Origin: Gammaproteobacteria bacterium
Lineage (GTDB): Bacteria > Pseudomonadota > Gammaproteobacteria > Pseudomonadales > Porticoccaceae
Assembly (NCBI GenBank): GCA_016708925.1
Contig: JADJET010000001.1
Location: forward strand, 401,501 to 465,500
Reading direction: 5' to 3'
DNA length: 64,000 nucleotides
In this document: positions 10,242 to 19,501 of the stretch, one piece after another
Position numbering within the stretch: position 1 is the first letter of the stretch
Layout: the number at the start of each line of letters is the position of its first letter
The notes under the pieces: generated by a model
Told to the model about the DNA's origin: nothing
What the model saw: the letters and a program-made list of their open reading frames with translations, nothing else
Databases searched by the model: none
Translations under genes and position numbers: made by a program

Positions 10242-11073
10242 GTGAAGGTGATTGTTAAGCAACAGGCAGAGGAAAAAGTGCTATCTGATTCTCTGACTGC
10301 CTTCCATTCTGGCCCTGCCGGACCGCCGCGAGTACACCCGCGAGGACCTGCTCGTTCCCGCACTAAAGCTCGCCGAAGATCTTCACGATGGTTTGACGGT
10401 ATACGACGCTCCGGTCGGCTGGGTCAACCGGGAGGCGCGTATGGCCTTGATTGGTGTCACCCCGGGTTTCACCCAGATGCAAATCGTCTATCGTGCTGTG
10501 CGGACACATCTGCTGACGGGAGCGAGCGAGGAAGACGCTTGCAGGTTGGCCAAGTACGAAGCCAGCTTTGGTGGTGCCATGCGCGGGAATCTCGTGCACA
10601 TGCTTGATCAGCTCGGAGTATGTGAGCTCCTTGGAGTCACCTCCGCAGCCGACCTCTTTGGTTCCGCGTCCCATCTGCTGCACACTACATCGGCCGTGCG
10701 GTACCCCACGTTCCTGGGTGCCCAGAACTACACTGGTAGTCAGCCTCCGCTCGTGCGATCCGCCTTCCTGATGCGATACGCGCGGGAGGTTCTCGCGCCG
10801 GAACTGTCTCAGCTTCAAGTAGCGGCGTTCCTTCCGCTTGGGAGGAGCGTCGCTGCGGTCTTGGAAATACTCGAAACCGAACGGCGCATCCCGAAAGGTC
10901 GAACCCTATATGGATTCCCGCATCCATCAGGCGCAAACGGCCACCGCGCGCGACAATTCGAAGAAGAGAAATTGACTCTGAGGAAATGTCTCAAGGAGGT
11001 CTTGAGTGGACGCTTTCCTACGAGCGCTGCCAAACAACTGCATGCAGTGAACGGCTCTGATATTGAGCGATAG
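10242..11073 (+). pseudogene. UDG-superfamily-like protein, frameshifted near its 5' end
   Basis: The main frame (from about 10297 to 11073) encodes about 258 residues with a motif-1-like segment ALIGVTPGFTQMQ and a late FPHPSGANGHR, which resembles the HPS-x-AN motif of uracil-DNA glycosylases. The beginning is missing in this frame: a stop lies at 10294-10296, but a GTG at 10242 in another frame gives VKVIVKQQAEEKVLSDSL, so one base change near 10300 would restore a full gene. Internal starts such as the TTG at 10393 would cut off the conserved LPDRREYTREDLL region. Base composition is less GC-rich than its neighbours and the gene interrupts a leucine-catabolism cluster, so it may be acquired. 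Glycosylase activity is only inferred from the motifs. Confidence 0.55.
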
Positions 11074-11196
11074 AGCGCAGCCGGGCGCATGCTTATAATT
11101 GCCGCGAGCGATAAAAGGCTGCCGGTACAGTTATCCGATAGCGCGTCCTGGGAAGAAATACAAGGCCACACCGGCAACCATAAGGGGGATCACACC

Positions 11197-12102
11197 ATGG
11201 GCTACCAATCGGTTTTTCGGCCGGGAATCTTCGCCGGCAAGACCATCCTGGTCACCGGCGCCGGCAGCGGCTTCGGGCGTTGCATCGCCCACGAGCTCGC
11301 CGCGCTGGGCGCCAACATCCTGATGATGGGCCGCACCGAGGCCAAGCTTGCCACCGTCAAGGCGGAGATCGAAGGCGACAACCCGGGCGCGCAGTGCGAC
11401 TACGGCTGCGCCGACATCCGCGACGACGCCGCGGTCAACACCGTGATCGAGCGCTTCGTCGCCGAGCACGGTCCCATCCACGGCCTGGTCAACAACGCCG
11501 GCGGTCAGTTTCCCTCCGCTCTGGAAAACATCTCCGCCAACGGTTTTCTCGCCGTGGTGCGCACCAATCTGCTGGGCGGCTTTCTGGTATCGAAAGCGGT
11601 GTTCCTGCGCTCGATGAAGGAGCACGGCGGCAGCATCGTCAACATCACCGCCGACTATTTCGGCGGCATGCCGCGCATGGCGCACTCGGGCGCGGCGCGC
11701 GCCGGCATGGAGAACCTCACCATGACCATGGCGGTGGAATGGGCCTACGCCGGAGTGCGCGTGAACGCGGTGGCGCCGGGCTATCTCGCGTCCTCCGGGC
11801 TCGACACCTACGAGGACCCCGAGATGCTCGAATGCATCCCCCACTTCCCCGAGTCGGTGCCGCTGAACCGGGTCGGCACCGAATCCGAAGTGAGCTCGGC
11901 GGTGTGTTTTCTGCTCACCGAAGGCGCCAGCTACGTCAACGGCACCACACTGCGGGTGGACGGCGGCAGCTCGCTGTGCCTGAGCTCGCCGCTCGGCCGC
12001 AAGATCCCGCGCGCGCAGCGCAACAATGCCGCCTACGACGGTTTCCACCGCGCCACCTTCCCCCGGATTCTGCAATCCAAAAACCTGCAACGCGACGCCT
12101 GA
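11197..12102 (+). CDS. Short-chain dehydrogenase/reductase, trans-2-enoyl-CoA reductase (PECR)-like
   Basis: 301-residue SDR with the NADP-binding TGAGSGFGR motif near residue 20 and the NNAGG motif. In place of the usual YxxxK it has AHSGAARAGMENLT, the form seen in peroxisomal trans-2-enoyl-CoA reductases and 2,4-dienoyl-CoA reductase relatives, so it probably reduces or handles acyl-CoA substrates. The start was taken at the ATG at 11197, which has a good AAGGGGGA ribosome site; longer in-frame starts lack one. It ends 6 bp before the carboxylase beta gene, so it belongs to the liu operon. Its place in leucine or branched-chain acyl-CoA degradation is inferred. Confidence 0.85.
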   Translation: MGYQSVFRPGIFAGKTILVTGAGSGFGRCIAHELAALGANILMMGRTEAKLATVKAEIEGDNPGAQCDYGCADIRDDAAVNTVIERFVAEHGPIHGLVNNAGGQFPSALENISANGFLAVVRTNLLGGFLVSKAVFLRSMKEHGGSIVNITADYFGGMPRMAHSGAARAGMENLTMTMAVEWAYAGVRVNAVAPGYLASSGLDTYEDPEMLECIPHFPESVPLNRVGTESEVSSAVCFLLTEGASYVNGTTLRVDGGSSLCLSSPLGRKIPRAQRNNAAYDGFHRATFPRILQSKNLQRDA

Positions 12103-12108
12103 GCTTCC

Positions 12109-13716
12109 ATGGCCATTCTCCAGACCAAGATCAACACCCGCGGCGCCGAGTTCGTCGAAAACCAGACTCACATGCGGGCGCAGCTCGACGATCTGCACGC
12201 CAAGCTGGAGCAGATCAAGCTGGGCGGCGGCGCGAAATCCCGCGAACGCCATGTGGCGCGCGGCAAGCTGCTACCCCGCGACCGGGTGCAACAACTGCTC
12301 GATCCGGGCGCGCCCTTTCTGGAGTTCTCCCAGTTCGCGGCCTGGGAGGTGTACGACGACGTCGTGCCCGGCGCCGGCATCGTCACCGGCATCGGCCGGG
12401 TGTCGGGCCAGGAATGCGTGATCATCTGCAACGACGCCACGGTAAAGGGCGGCACCTACTACCCGCTCACCGTCACCAAGCAGTTGCGGGCGCAGACCAT
12501 CGCCGAGGAAAACCACCTGCCGTGCATCTATCTGGTGGATTCCGGCGGCGCGTTTTTGCCCATGCAGTCCGAGGTATTTCCCGACCGCAACCACTTCGGC
12601 CGCAGCTTTTTCAACGAAGCGGTGATGTCGTCGAAAGGCATCCCGCAGATCGCCGTGGTGATGGGTTCCTGCACCGCGGGCGGCGCCTACCTGCCGGCGA
12701 TGGCGGATGAATCCATCATCGTGCGCCAGCAGGGCACAATTTTTCTGGGCGGTCCGCCGCTGGTGCGCGCCGCCACCGGCGAGATCGTCAGCGCCGAGGA
12801 GCTGGGCGGCGCCGATGTCCACTGCCGCACCTCGGGCGTCACCGACCACTATGCCCGCGACGATCGCCATGCCTTGCAGCTGGCGCGCCAGGCGGTGGCG
12901 CGGCTCAATCGCGTCAAGCCGGTGAACATGGACCTGCGCCCACCCGCCCCACCGCTCTACGATCCACGCGAAATCCACGGCATCGTGCCGCGCGATCCGC
13001 GCCATCCCTACGACGTGCGCGAGGTGATCGCCCGCGTGGTGGACGGCTCCGAGTTCGACGAGTTCAAGGCGCTGTTCGGCACCACCCTGGTGTGCGGCTT
13101 CGCGCGCATTCACGGCTATCCGGTAGGCATTCTCGGCAACAACGGCATCCTGTTCAGCGAATCGTCCCAGAAAGGCGCGCACTTCATCGAACTGTGTGCC
13201 CAGCGCAGGATTCCGCTGGTGTTTTTGCAGAACATCACCGGCTTCATGGTCGGCAAACAGTACGAGGCCGGCGGCATCGCCAAGCACGGCGCCAAGCTGG
13301 TCACCGCCGTGGCCTGCGCCCAGGTGCCCAAGTTCACCCTGATCATCGGCGGCTCCTTCGGCGCCGGCAATTACGGCATGTGCGGCCGCTCCTACGATCC
13401 GCGCCTGCTGTTCATGTGGCCCAACGCGCGCATCTCGGTGATGGGCGGCGAACAGGCCGCCGGCGTGCTGGCGCAGGTGAAGCGCGAACAACTGGAAGCG
13501 CGCGGCGAGACCTGGAGCGCGGAGGACGAAGCCGCGTTCAGGAAGCCCACGGTCGAGCTCTACGACCGCCAGGGCCATCCCTACTACGCCTCGGCGCGGA
13601 TCTGGGACGACGGCATCATCGACCCGGCGCAGAGTCGCACCGTGCTCGGCCTCGGGATTTCCGCGTCACTGAACCGTCCCATCGGCGAATCGCGCTTCGG
13701 CGTGTTCCGCATGTGA
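12109..13716 (+). CDS. liuB: Methylcrotonyl-CoA carboxylase beta (carboxyltransferase) subunit
   Basis: 535-residue carboxyltransferase subunit that moves CO2 from biotin to 3-methylcrotonyl-CoA, giving 3-methylglutaconyl-CoA. Family-typical segments include GGTYYPLTVTKQLRAQ, MGSCTAGGAYLPAMADE, GGPPLVRAATGE, and the C-terminal half with NNGILFSESSQKGAHF, GGSFGAGNYGMCGR and MGGEQAA. Full length. Sits 6 bp after the SDR and 55 bp before the biotin-carrying alpha subunit. The methylglutaconyl-CoA hydratase gene often found between the two subunits is absent here. Confidence 0.95.
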   Translation: MAILQTKINTRGAEFVENQTHMRAQLDDLHAKLEQIKLGGGAKSRERHVARGKLLPRDRVQQLLDPGAPFLEFSQFAAWEVYDDVVPGAGIVTGIGRVSGQECVIICNDATVKGGTYYPLTVTKQLRAQTIAEENHLPCIYLVDSGGAFLPMQSEVFPDRNHFGRSFFNEAVMSSKGIPQIAVVMGSCTAGGAYLPAMADESIIVRQQGTIFLGGPPLVRAATGEIVSAEELGGADVHCRTSGVTDHYARDDRHALQLARQAVARLNRVKPVNMDLRPPAPPLYDPREIHGIVPRDPRHPYDVREVIARVVDGSEFDEFKALFGTTLVCGFARIHGYPVGILGNNGILFSESSQKGAHFIELCAQRRIPLVFLQNITGFMVGKQYEAGGIAKHGAKLVTAVACAQVPKFTLIIGGSFGAGNYGMCGRSYDPRLLFMWPNARISVMGGEQAAGVLAQVKREQLEARGETWSAEDEAAFRKPTVELYDRQGHPYYASARIWDDGIIDPAQSRTVLGLGISASLNRPIGESRFGVFRM

Positions 13717-13771
13717 CCCAATCCGGCTGCCGCCGCTGCGGCAGCCCCGATCACTGGCAAGGCGAGCTTCC

Positions 13772-15769
13772 ATGTTCGACAAAATCCTGATTGCGAATCG
13801 CGGCGAGATCGCCTGCCGGGTGATCCGCACCGCGCGCCGGCTCGGCATCCACACGGTCGCGGTCTACTCCGACGCCGACCAGCATGCACTGCATGTGGCG
13901 CTGGCCGACGAAGCCGTGCACATCGGACCCGCCCCGGCGCGGGAATCCTATCTGAAAGCCGCGGCCATCCTGGACGCGGCGCGCCGCACCGGCGCCCAGG
14001 CGATCCATCCCGGCTACGGGTTTCTGTCCGAAAACGCCGCCTTCGCCGCCGCCTGTCGCAAGGCCGGCATCGTGTTTATCGGCCCGCCCCCGGACGCCAT
14101 CGCCGCGATGGGTTCCAAGTCCGCCGCCAAGCGTCTGATGGAAACCGCCGGCGTGCCCCTGGTGCCCGGCTATCACGGCGAAGAGCAGAGCGAAGCCGCG
14201 CTGCGCGGCGCCGCCGATGCCATGGGCTACCCGGTGCTGCTCAAGGCCACCGCCGGCGGCGGCGGCAAGGGCATGCGGGTGGTGACGAGCGCGGGCGAGT
14301 TCAGCGAGGCACTGGCCGCGGCGCGGCGCGAAGCCCAGAACAGCTTCGGCGACGACGCCATGCTGGTGGAAAAGTACCTGACGCGCCCGCGCCATGTGGA
14401 AATCCAGGTGTTCTGCGACCGCCACGGCGGCGCCGTCTACCTGTTTGACCGCGACTGCTCGGTGCAGCGCCGCCATCAGAAAGTCATCGAGGAGGCGCCC
14501 GCGCCCGGACTCTCGCCCATCGTGCGCGCCCAGATGGGCGAAGCCGCGGTCACCGCCGCCCGCGCCATCGGCTACGAGGGCGCAGGCACGGTGGAGTTTT
14601 TGCTCGACACCGACGACTCGTTCTACTTCATGGAAATGAACACTCGCCTCCAGGTCGAGCATCCCGTAACCGAAATGATCACCGGCCAGGATCTGGTGGA
14701 ATGGCAGTTGCGGGTCGCGGCCGGCGCACCGCTGCCGCTGGCGCAGAATCAACTCGAAATCCGCGGCCACGCTTTCGAGGCGCGCCTCTACGCCGAGGAC
14801 GCCGACAACGATTTTCTGCCCGCCACCGGCACGCTGGCGTTTTTGCAGCCGCCGGAAGAATCGGACCATGTGCGCGTCGATACCGGGGTGCTCCAGGGCG
14901 ACAGCATCAGCGTCCACTACGACCCCATGATCGCCAAGTTGATCGTGTGGGACGAGGACCGCGACCGGGCACTGACGCGCCTCGCGCGCGCCCTGCGCGA
15001 CTACCGCATCGCCGGCACCGTCACCAATATCGAGTTTCTCTACAACTTGATCACGACGCCGGCGTTTCGCGCCGCCGAGCTGGACACCGGCTTCATCGAA
15101 CGCCACCGCGACGCCATCTTCCGGCGCCGCCCGGACACCGACGCCAGGCTGGCCGCCCTCGCCGCGCTCTACCTGCTGCTGCGGCGCGAACAGGCCGCCG
15201 GTGAATTCGCCGCCACCACCTCGGATCCCTGGTCGCCCTGGCACAGCGCCCACGGCTGGCGCTGCAACGACGCCCCGGTCCAGCAATTTCACCTGTTGCT
15301 CGACGGTCGCGAGATCCTGTTCACCGCCACGGCGGATGGCAACCGCCACCAGCTACACAGCGAGCTGGGCCGCGCGGTGATCGCGGGCACCCTCGCCGGC
15401 AGCGAACTCCACGCCAGCCTCGACGGCCACCGCCAACTGGTCACTGTGACGGCCCACGACGGCGGCTACAGCCTCTTCACCCGCGACGGCGCGCTGCATT
15501 TCAATGAAGTGCGGACCGACGCGGGCGCTGGCGAAGAGGACACCACCGGCGGCCTCACCGCGCCCATGAACGGCACCGTCACCGCGCTGCGCGTGGAAGC
15601 CGGTGCAAGGGTGGCCAAGGGCGATCCGATCCTGATCATGGAGGCGATGAAAATGGAGCACAGTATCCGCGCCCCGGCGGACGGCGTGGTGGCGGAAATT
15701 TTCTACGGCGTCGGCGATCTGGTGGACGGCGGCGCCGAGCTGGTGCGCTTCGAGGCCGACGCCGGCTGA
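13772..15769 (+). CDS. liuD: Methylcrotonyl-CoA carboxylase alpha (biotin carboxylase/carrier) subunit
   Basis: 665-residue subunit. The N-terminal biotin carboxylase domain (about 1-445) starts MFDKILIANRGEIACRVIRT, has the ATP-grasp glycine loop GGGGKGMR and the EMNTRLQVEHPVTE motif. A linker domain follows, and the C-terminal biotinyl domain carries EAMKMEH with Lys627 as the biotinylated residue. Residues in the linker match the acyl-CoA carboxylase alpha family rather than pyruvate carboxylase. It closes the leucine-degradation cluster; no HMG-CoA lyase or glutaconyl-CoA hydratase follows, and the next 640 bp hold only repeats. Confidence 0.95.
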   Translation: MFDKILIANRGEIACRVIRTARRLGIHTVAVYSDADQHALHVALADEAVHIGPAPARESYLKAAAILDAARRTGAQAIHPGYGFLSENAAFAAACRKAGIVFIGPPPDAIAAMGSKSAAKRLMETAGVPLVPGYHGEEQSEAALRGAADAMGYPVLLKATAGGGGKGMRVVTSAGEFSEALAAARREAQNSFGDDAMLVEKYLTRPRHVEIQVFCDRHGGAVYLFDRDCSVQRRHQKVIEEAPAPGLSPIVRAQMGEAAVTAARAIGYEGAGTVEFLLDTDDSFYFMEMNTRLQVEHPVTEMITGQDLVEWQLRVAAGAPLPLAQNQLEIRGHAFEARLYAEDADNDFLPATGTLAFLQPPEESDHVRVDTGVLQGDSISVHYDPMIAKLIVWDEDRDRALTRLARALRDYRIAGTVTNIEFLYNLITTPAFRAAELDTGFIERHRDAIFRRRPDTDARLAALAALYLLLRREQAAGEFAATTSDPWSPWHSAHGWRCNDAPVQQFHLLLDGREILFTATADGNRHQLHSELGRAVIAGTLAGSELHASLDGHRQLVTVTAHDGGYSLFTRDGALHFNEVRTDAGAGEEDTTGGLTAPMNGTVTALRVEAGARVAKGDPILIMEAMKMEHSIRAPADGVVAEIFYGVGDLVDGGAELVRFEADAG

Positions 15770-15837
15770 GGCTGTGGCGCCCGAGGTCCGTCATTCTCGT
15801 GCGACCGCCCTGGATGGCGGAAATACTGGAAACGCAG

Positions 15838-15935
15838 GCGCGGTTTTTCAGTGGCTGCATTGCGCGTTCCCACCTGCAGTGCCTTTTCACGCCGCCAATG
15901 GCGGGTGGGCTGCGCTTACCCGCCCTACCTTCCTG
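15838..15935. repeat. Long direct repeat, copy 1
   Basis: About 98 bp, starting GCGCGGTTTTTCAGTGGCTG, repeated with a few differences at 16049-16143. The right half contains a palindromic REP-like unit. The 640-bp gap between the carboxylase and pilU (15770-16412) is made of this repeat, the palindromes and CGTCATTC-type intergenic repeat sequence; no gene is supported there. Confidence 0.75.
15900..15924 (-). repeat. Palindromic repeat unit, arm variant GGCGGGT/ACCCGCC
   Basis: Arms GGCGGGT and ACCCGCC, 7 bp each, enclose an 11-base centre related to AAGCGCAGCGC in inverse orientation. Same family as the units at 15998, 16108, 41151 and 41395. Intergenic and hairpin-forming. Confidence 0.8.
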
Positions 15936-15997
15936 CATCCCGCTCGCGGCCCGGACAATGGCCATGTCAGGACATCGCCACGGCGGATAATTCGCAG

Positions 15998-16022
15998 GGC
16001 GGATAAGCGCAGCGCATCCGCC
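15998..16022 (+). repeat. Palindromic repeat unit, arm variant GGCGGAT/ATCCGCC
   Basis: Perfect 7-bp arms around AAGCGCAGCGC. Differs from the neighbouring units by paired changes in both arms. Confidence 0.8.
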
Positions 16023-16048
16023 GTGATCGCGGCACCACTCCTGCCGTA

Positions 16049-16143
16049 GCGCGGTTTTTCAGTGGCTGCATTGCGCTCCCACCTGCGATGCCTTTTCACG
16101 CACCGATGGCGGGTGCGCTGCGCTTACCCGCCCTACCTTCCTG
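16049..16143. repeat. Long direct repeat, copy 2
   Basis: Second copy of the element at 15838-15935, starting with the same GCGCGGTTTTTCAGTGGCTG and ending in the same palindrome plus CTACCTTCCTG. It lacks a few bases relative to copy 1. Confidence 0.75.
16108..16132 (-). repeat. Palindromic repeat unit, arm variant GGCGGGT/ACCCGCC
   Basis: Arms GGCGGGT and ACCCGCC around GCGCTGCGCTT, within copy 2 of the long repeat. Confidence 0.8.
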
Positions 16144-16412
16144 TGCTCCGCCCGATGCCTTTCCACACAGCTTCGCAGGCGGGAATCCAGAGACCACGAT
16201 AATTCCGTCCCACGGCAACTGGACCCCGCTCCCCGACCGAACACTCGGGACAGGCTTCGCGAGGGTGACGAACTGCTTCCCCCAGCAGCTCGTCACCACA
16301 AACGGCCGCTCATCCCTGGACCCCGGTATTGTGTGAACCGGGTCAAAATCCGGATGCGACCCCTTTGTTATCTTGCGCACGAACCGTCGACAACTGCCAG
16401 GGAGACCCGCGC

Positions 16413-17546
16413 GTGGAATTACAGCATTACCTGAAGGTCATCGTCGAACAGGACGGCTCGGATCTCTACTTTTCCACCGGCGCCCCGCCCAGCATGAAGG
16501 TGCAGGGCAAGCTGACTCCCATCGCCACCGCGCCGCTGGCACCCGGCGCGGTGCGGGCACTCGCCAATGCCCTGATGGATGCCGAGCAAAAAACCGAATT
16601 CGAGCGGCGGCCGGAACTGAATCTGGCAATTTCCGAATCCGGCATCGGACGCTTTCGCGTGAATATCTTCAAGCAGCGCGGGGAAGTGGCGATGGTGATC
16701 CGCACCATCAAGACCGAGATTCCCGATTACCGCAGCCTGGGGTTGCCCGAGATCCTGCCCAAGCTGGTGATGCAGAAGCGCGGCCTGGTGCTGTTCGTCG
16801 GCGGCACCGGCTCCGGCAAATCCACTTCGCTGGCCTCGCTGATCGACTTCCGCAATACCAACTCCGCCGGACATATCATCACCATCGAGGACCCAGTCGA
16901 GTTCGTCCACCGCCACAAGCGCAGCATCGTCAATCAACGCGAAGTCGGCATCGACACCGATAGCTACGAGGACGCGCTGCAAAACACTCTACGCCAGGCG
17001 CCGGACGTGATCCTGATCGGCGAGATCCGCAGCCGCGAAACCATGGAGCACGCGCTCGCCTTTGCCGAAACCGGCCATCTGTGCCTTTCCACATTGCACG
17101 CCAACAATGCCAACCAGGCGCTGGATCGCATCATCAATTTCTTCCCCGAAGACCGGCACAAGCAACTGTTTCTCGACCTGTCGCTGAACCTGCGCGGCAT
17201 CGTGTCGCAGCGCCTGATTCCCACCGTCGACGGCAAGCGCGCCGCGGCCATCGAGATCCTGCTGGGCACGCCGCGGGTGTGCGATCTGATCAAGAGCGGC
17301 AAGGTGGACGAGATCAAGGAAGTCATGGAGAAATCGGAAACCCAGGGCATGCGCACGTTCGACAGCGCGCTCTACCAGCTCTATAAGGACGGAAAAATTT
17401 CGCTTCAGGAAGCGCTGCAGAACGCGGATTCCGTGAACAACCTGCGCTTGAAGATTCAGCTCGACGCGCCGGAAGGCGCCGCCGCCACCACGGGGTCTGG
17501 ACTGACGCTGGCCATCGAACCCGACGCGGTGGCCGCTGTCGGCTAG
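16413..17546 (+). CDS. pilU: Type IV pilus retraction ATPase, PilU type
   Basis: 377-residue PilT/PilU family hexameric ATPase that depolymerises type IV pili at the inner membrane. Walker A GGTGSGKST at 130-138, Walker B-like DVILIGEIRSRETMEHA and the LSTLHANNANQALDRI motif are all present. The sequence follows PilU more than PilT, with NLAISESGIGRFRVNIFKQR and a C-terminal extension of about 30 residues after LRLKI. Start chosen at the GTG at 16413, preceded by GGGAGA and giving the usual MELQHYLKVIVEQDGSDLYF beginning. No pilT lies next to it in the window; pilS and pilR are about 2 kb downstream. Confidence 0.9.
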   Translation: MELQHYLKVIVEQDGSDLYFSTGAPPSMKVQGKLTPIATAPLAPGAVRALANALMDAEQKTEFERRPELNLAISESGIGRFRVNIFKQRGEVAMVIRTIKTEIPDYRSLGLPEILPKLVMQKRGLVLFVGGTGSGKSTSLASLIDFRNTNSAGHIITIEDPVEFVHRHKRSIVNQREVGIDTDSYEDALQNTLRQAPDVILIGEIRSRETMEHALAFAETGHLCLSTLHANNANQALDRIINFFPEDRHKQLFLDLSLNLRGIVSQRLIPTVDGKRAAAIEILLGTPRVCDLIKSGKVDEIKEVMEKSETQGMRTFDSALYQLYKDGKISLQEALQNADSVNNLRLKIQLDAPEGAAATTGSGLTLAIEPDAVAAVG

Positions 17547-17800
17547 ACCACCGGCAGGGCAACGGCCGAAGGTATCCACACGCGAGTAACGGAAGAAGCC
17601 GTCATTCCCGCATGATCGCCATGGATAGCGGAAACAGAGCAGAATCCAGGAGACGGGAATTGGACCCCGGTGTTAACGGAATCCGGGGTGACCGCCGGCT
17701 GGATGGCGGAAATCCCCGCTGGCGCGGGCGACGGAGGAAACCCGGTCCTGCGCGCTCGGTGGCACCTGGGCCCCCCCGTGCGCGAGGGCGACGGCGTCCT
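17547..17800. repeat. Intergenic region with CGTCATTCCCGC-type repeat sequence
   Basis: No gene is supported here. The stretch contains CGTCATTCCCGC, GAATCCAGGAGACGGGAATTGG and two GGATGGCGGAAAT-like segments, similar to sequence after the carboxylase gene (15790-15825) and before pilU (16180-16230). These are typical dispersed intergenic repeats, but boundaries are not sharp. Confidence 0.4.
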
Positions 17801-17801
17801 G

Positions 17802-19431
17802 TCAATCCCCCGCGCGCCAGCCGTTGGTGATGGGATAACGACGGTCGCGGCCGAAAGCGCGTTCGCTGACGCGCAGACCGACCGGGGCCTGACGGCGCTT
17901 GTATTCGTTGACATCCACCATGCGCACCACACGGTAGACATCCTCGGCCGCGAAGCCGGCGGCGACGATGTCGGCGGCGCTCGCATCCTGTTCCACATAG
18001 AGTTCGAGGATGCGATCCAGCACCGGATAGGGCGGCAACGAATCCTCGTCCTTCTGATCGGGCGCGAGTTCCGCCGAGGGCGGCCGCGTGATGACGTCCT
18101 CGGGAATCACCGGCGCGATGCTGTTGCGGTAACGCGACAGCTCGAACACCGTGACCTTGGGTACGTCCTTGAGCACATCGAGCCCACCCGCCATGTCGCC
18201 GTAGAGCGTGGCGTAGCCCACCGCCATTTCGCTCTTGTTGCCGGTGGTGAGCACTAGGTAGCCCTTCTTGTTGGAGATCGCCATCAGCAGCAGGCCGCGC
18301 GCGCGGGCCTGGAGATTCTCCTCGGTCTTGTCGGCGGCCAGACCGGCGAACTCCTCGGCCAGCACCTGGGTACAGGCATCCACAACCGGTGCGATATCGA
18401 TGCTGCGATAGCGCACCCCGAGGCGCTCCGCCTCGATACGGGCACCATCCTTGCTGAGCTGCGAGGTGTAGCGAAACGGCAGCATGATCGCCTCCACCTG
18501 CGCGGCACCCAGGGCATCCACCGCGATGGCGAGCGTGAGCGCCGAATCGATACCGCCGGAGAGACCGAGCACCACGCCCTTGAAGCCGTTTTTTCGCACA
18601 TAGTCGCGCACCCCGATCACCAGCGCCCCATACACCGAGGCGATGGGCTCCAGCGGCGGCGCGATCGACTGCGCCGGCACACTGACCACGCCGGCATCGA
18701 CTGTCAGCGTCACGGGAAAGAGTCCCTCGCCAAACTGCGGCGCCTGAAAACAGGGCGTGCCGTTTGCATCCACCACCAGCGAACCGCCGTCAAATATCAG
18801 TTCGTCCTGACCGCCGACCTGATTCACGTAGAGAATCGGCAGCCCGCCCTCGCGCGCCCGCGCCGCGAGCACTTCGTGACGCTTGTGCTGTTTGCCGCGA
18901 TGAAAGGGCGAGGCGTTGAGATTGAGCATCAGACGCGCACCGGCCGCCGCCGCCGCGGCCGTGGGTCCGGGAAACCAGACGTCCTCGCAGATCGTCACCG
19001 CCGCGCGCACCCCGGCGATATCGAACACGCAGGGTGCGCTGCCGGCGACAAAGTAACGCTGCTCGTCGAACACCTGATAATTGGGCAGACAGCTCTTGTC
19101 GTAGCGTGCCACCAGTTCGCCGTCGCGGATCACGCCGGCGGAGTTGTAGAGCTTGCCGTGCTCGCGCCAGGGATAGCCAAGCACCGCGACGATGCCGCGG
19201 CAGGCGGCGCAACACTTCGGCCAGCGCCCGCTCGATGCGCGGTTGCAAGGCGGGCCGCAACAGCAGATCTTCCGGCGGATAACCGATCAGCACCAGTTCG
19301 GAAAACAGAACCACCTGCGCGCCCAGTTCGTCGCGCGCGGCGCGCACCGCCGCGATGACCTTGGCGGTATTGCCGGGAATATCCCCGACCAGAGGATTGA
19401 GCTGAGCCAGGGCCACTGTGAGCCGGTTCAT
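17802..19431 (-). pseudogene. nadE: Glutamine-dependent NAD+ synthetase, with one frameshift
   Basis: Converts deamido-NAD to NAD using glutamine. The N-terminal nitrilase-like glutaminase domain begins MNRLTVALAQLNPLVGDIPGN at 19431, and the C-terminal synthetase domain has the ATP-loop LGLSGGIDSALTLAIAVDALG and TTGNKSEMAVGY. Full span would give about 543 residues, the normal length. The two halves lie in different frames: the first runs to about 19200, then LRRLP must jump to GIVAVLGYPWREHGKL. Adding one base in the CCGCGGCAT stretch near 19198 restores the protein. Because NAD synthesis is essential, a sequencing error is more likely than true loss. Divergent from pilS. Confidence 0.85.
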
Positions 19432-19501
19432 GGTATGGCGCCTGATTTTCCGCTGGGATCCGGCATTTTCGGCTAAAATCCGGGCGCGAGCAAAAGAGGC
19501 C

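Noticed and set aside
13751..15349. Minus-strand frame of 532 codons opposite the carboxylase alpha gene
   Set aside because: Shadow of liuD; product has no recognisable domain.
15770..16412. Possible small genes between the carboxylase and pilU
   Set aside because: Frames here are short, differ between repeat copies and follow the repeat sequence rather than coding constraint.
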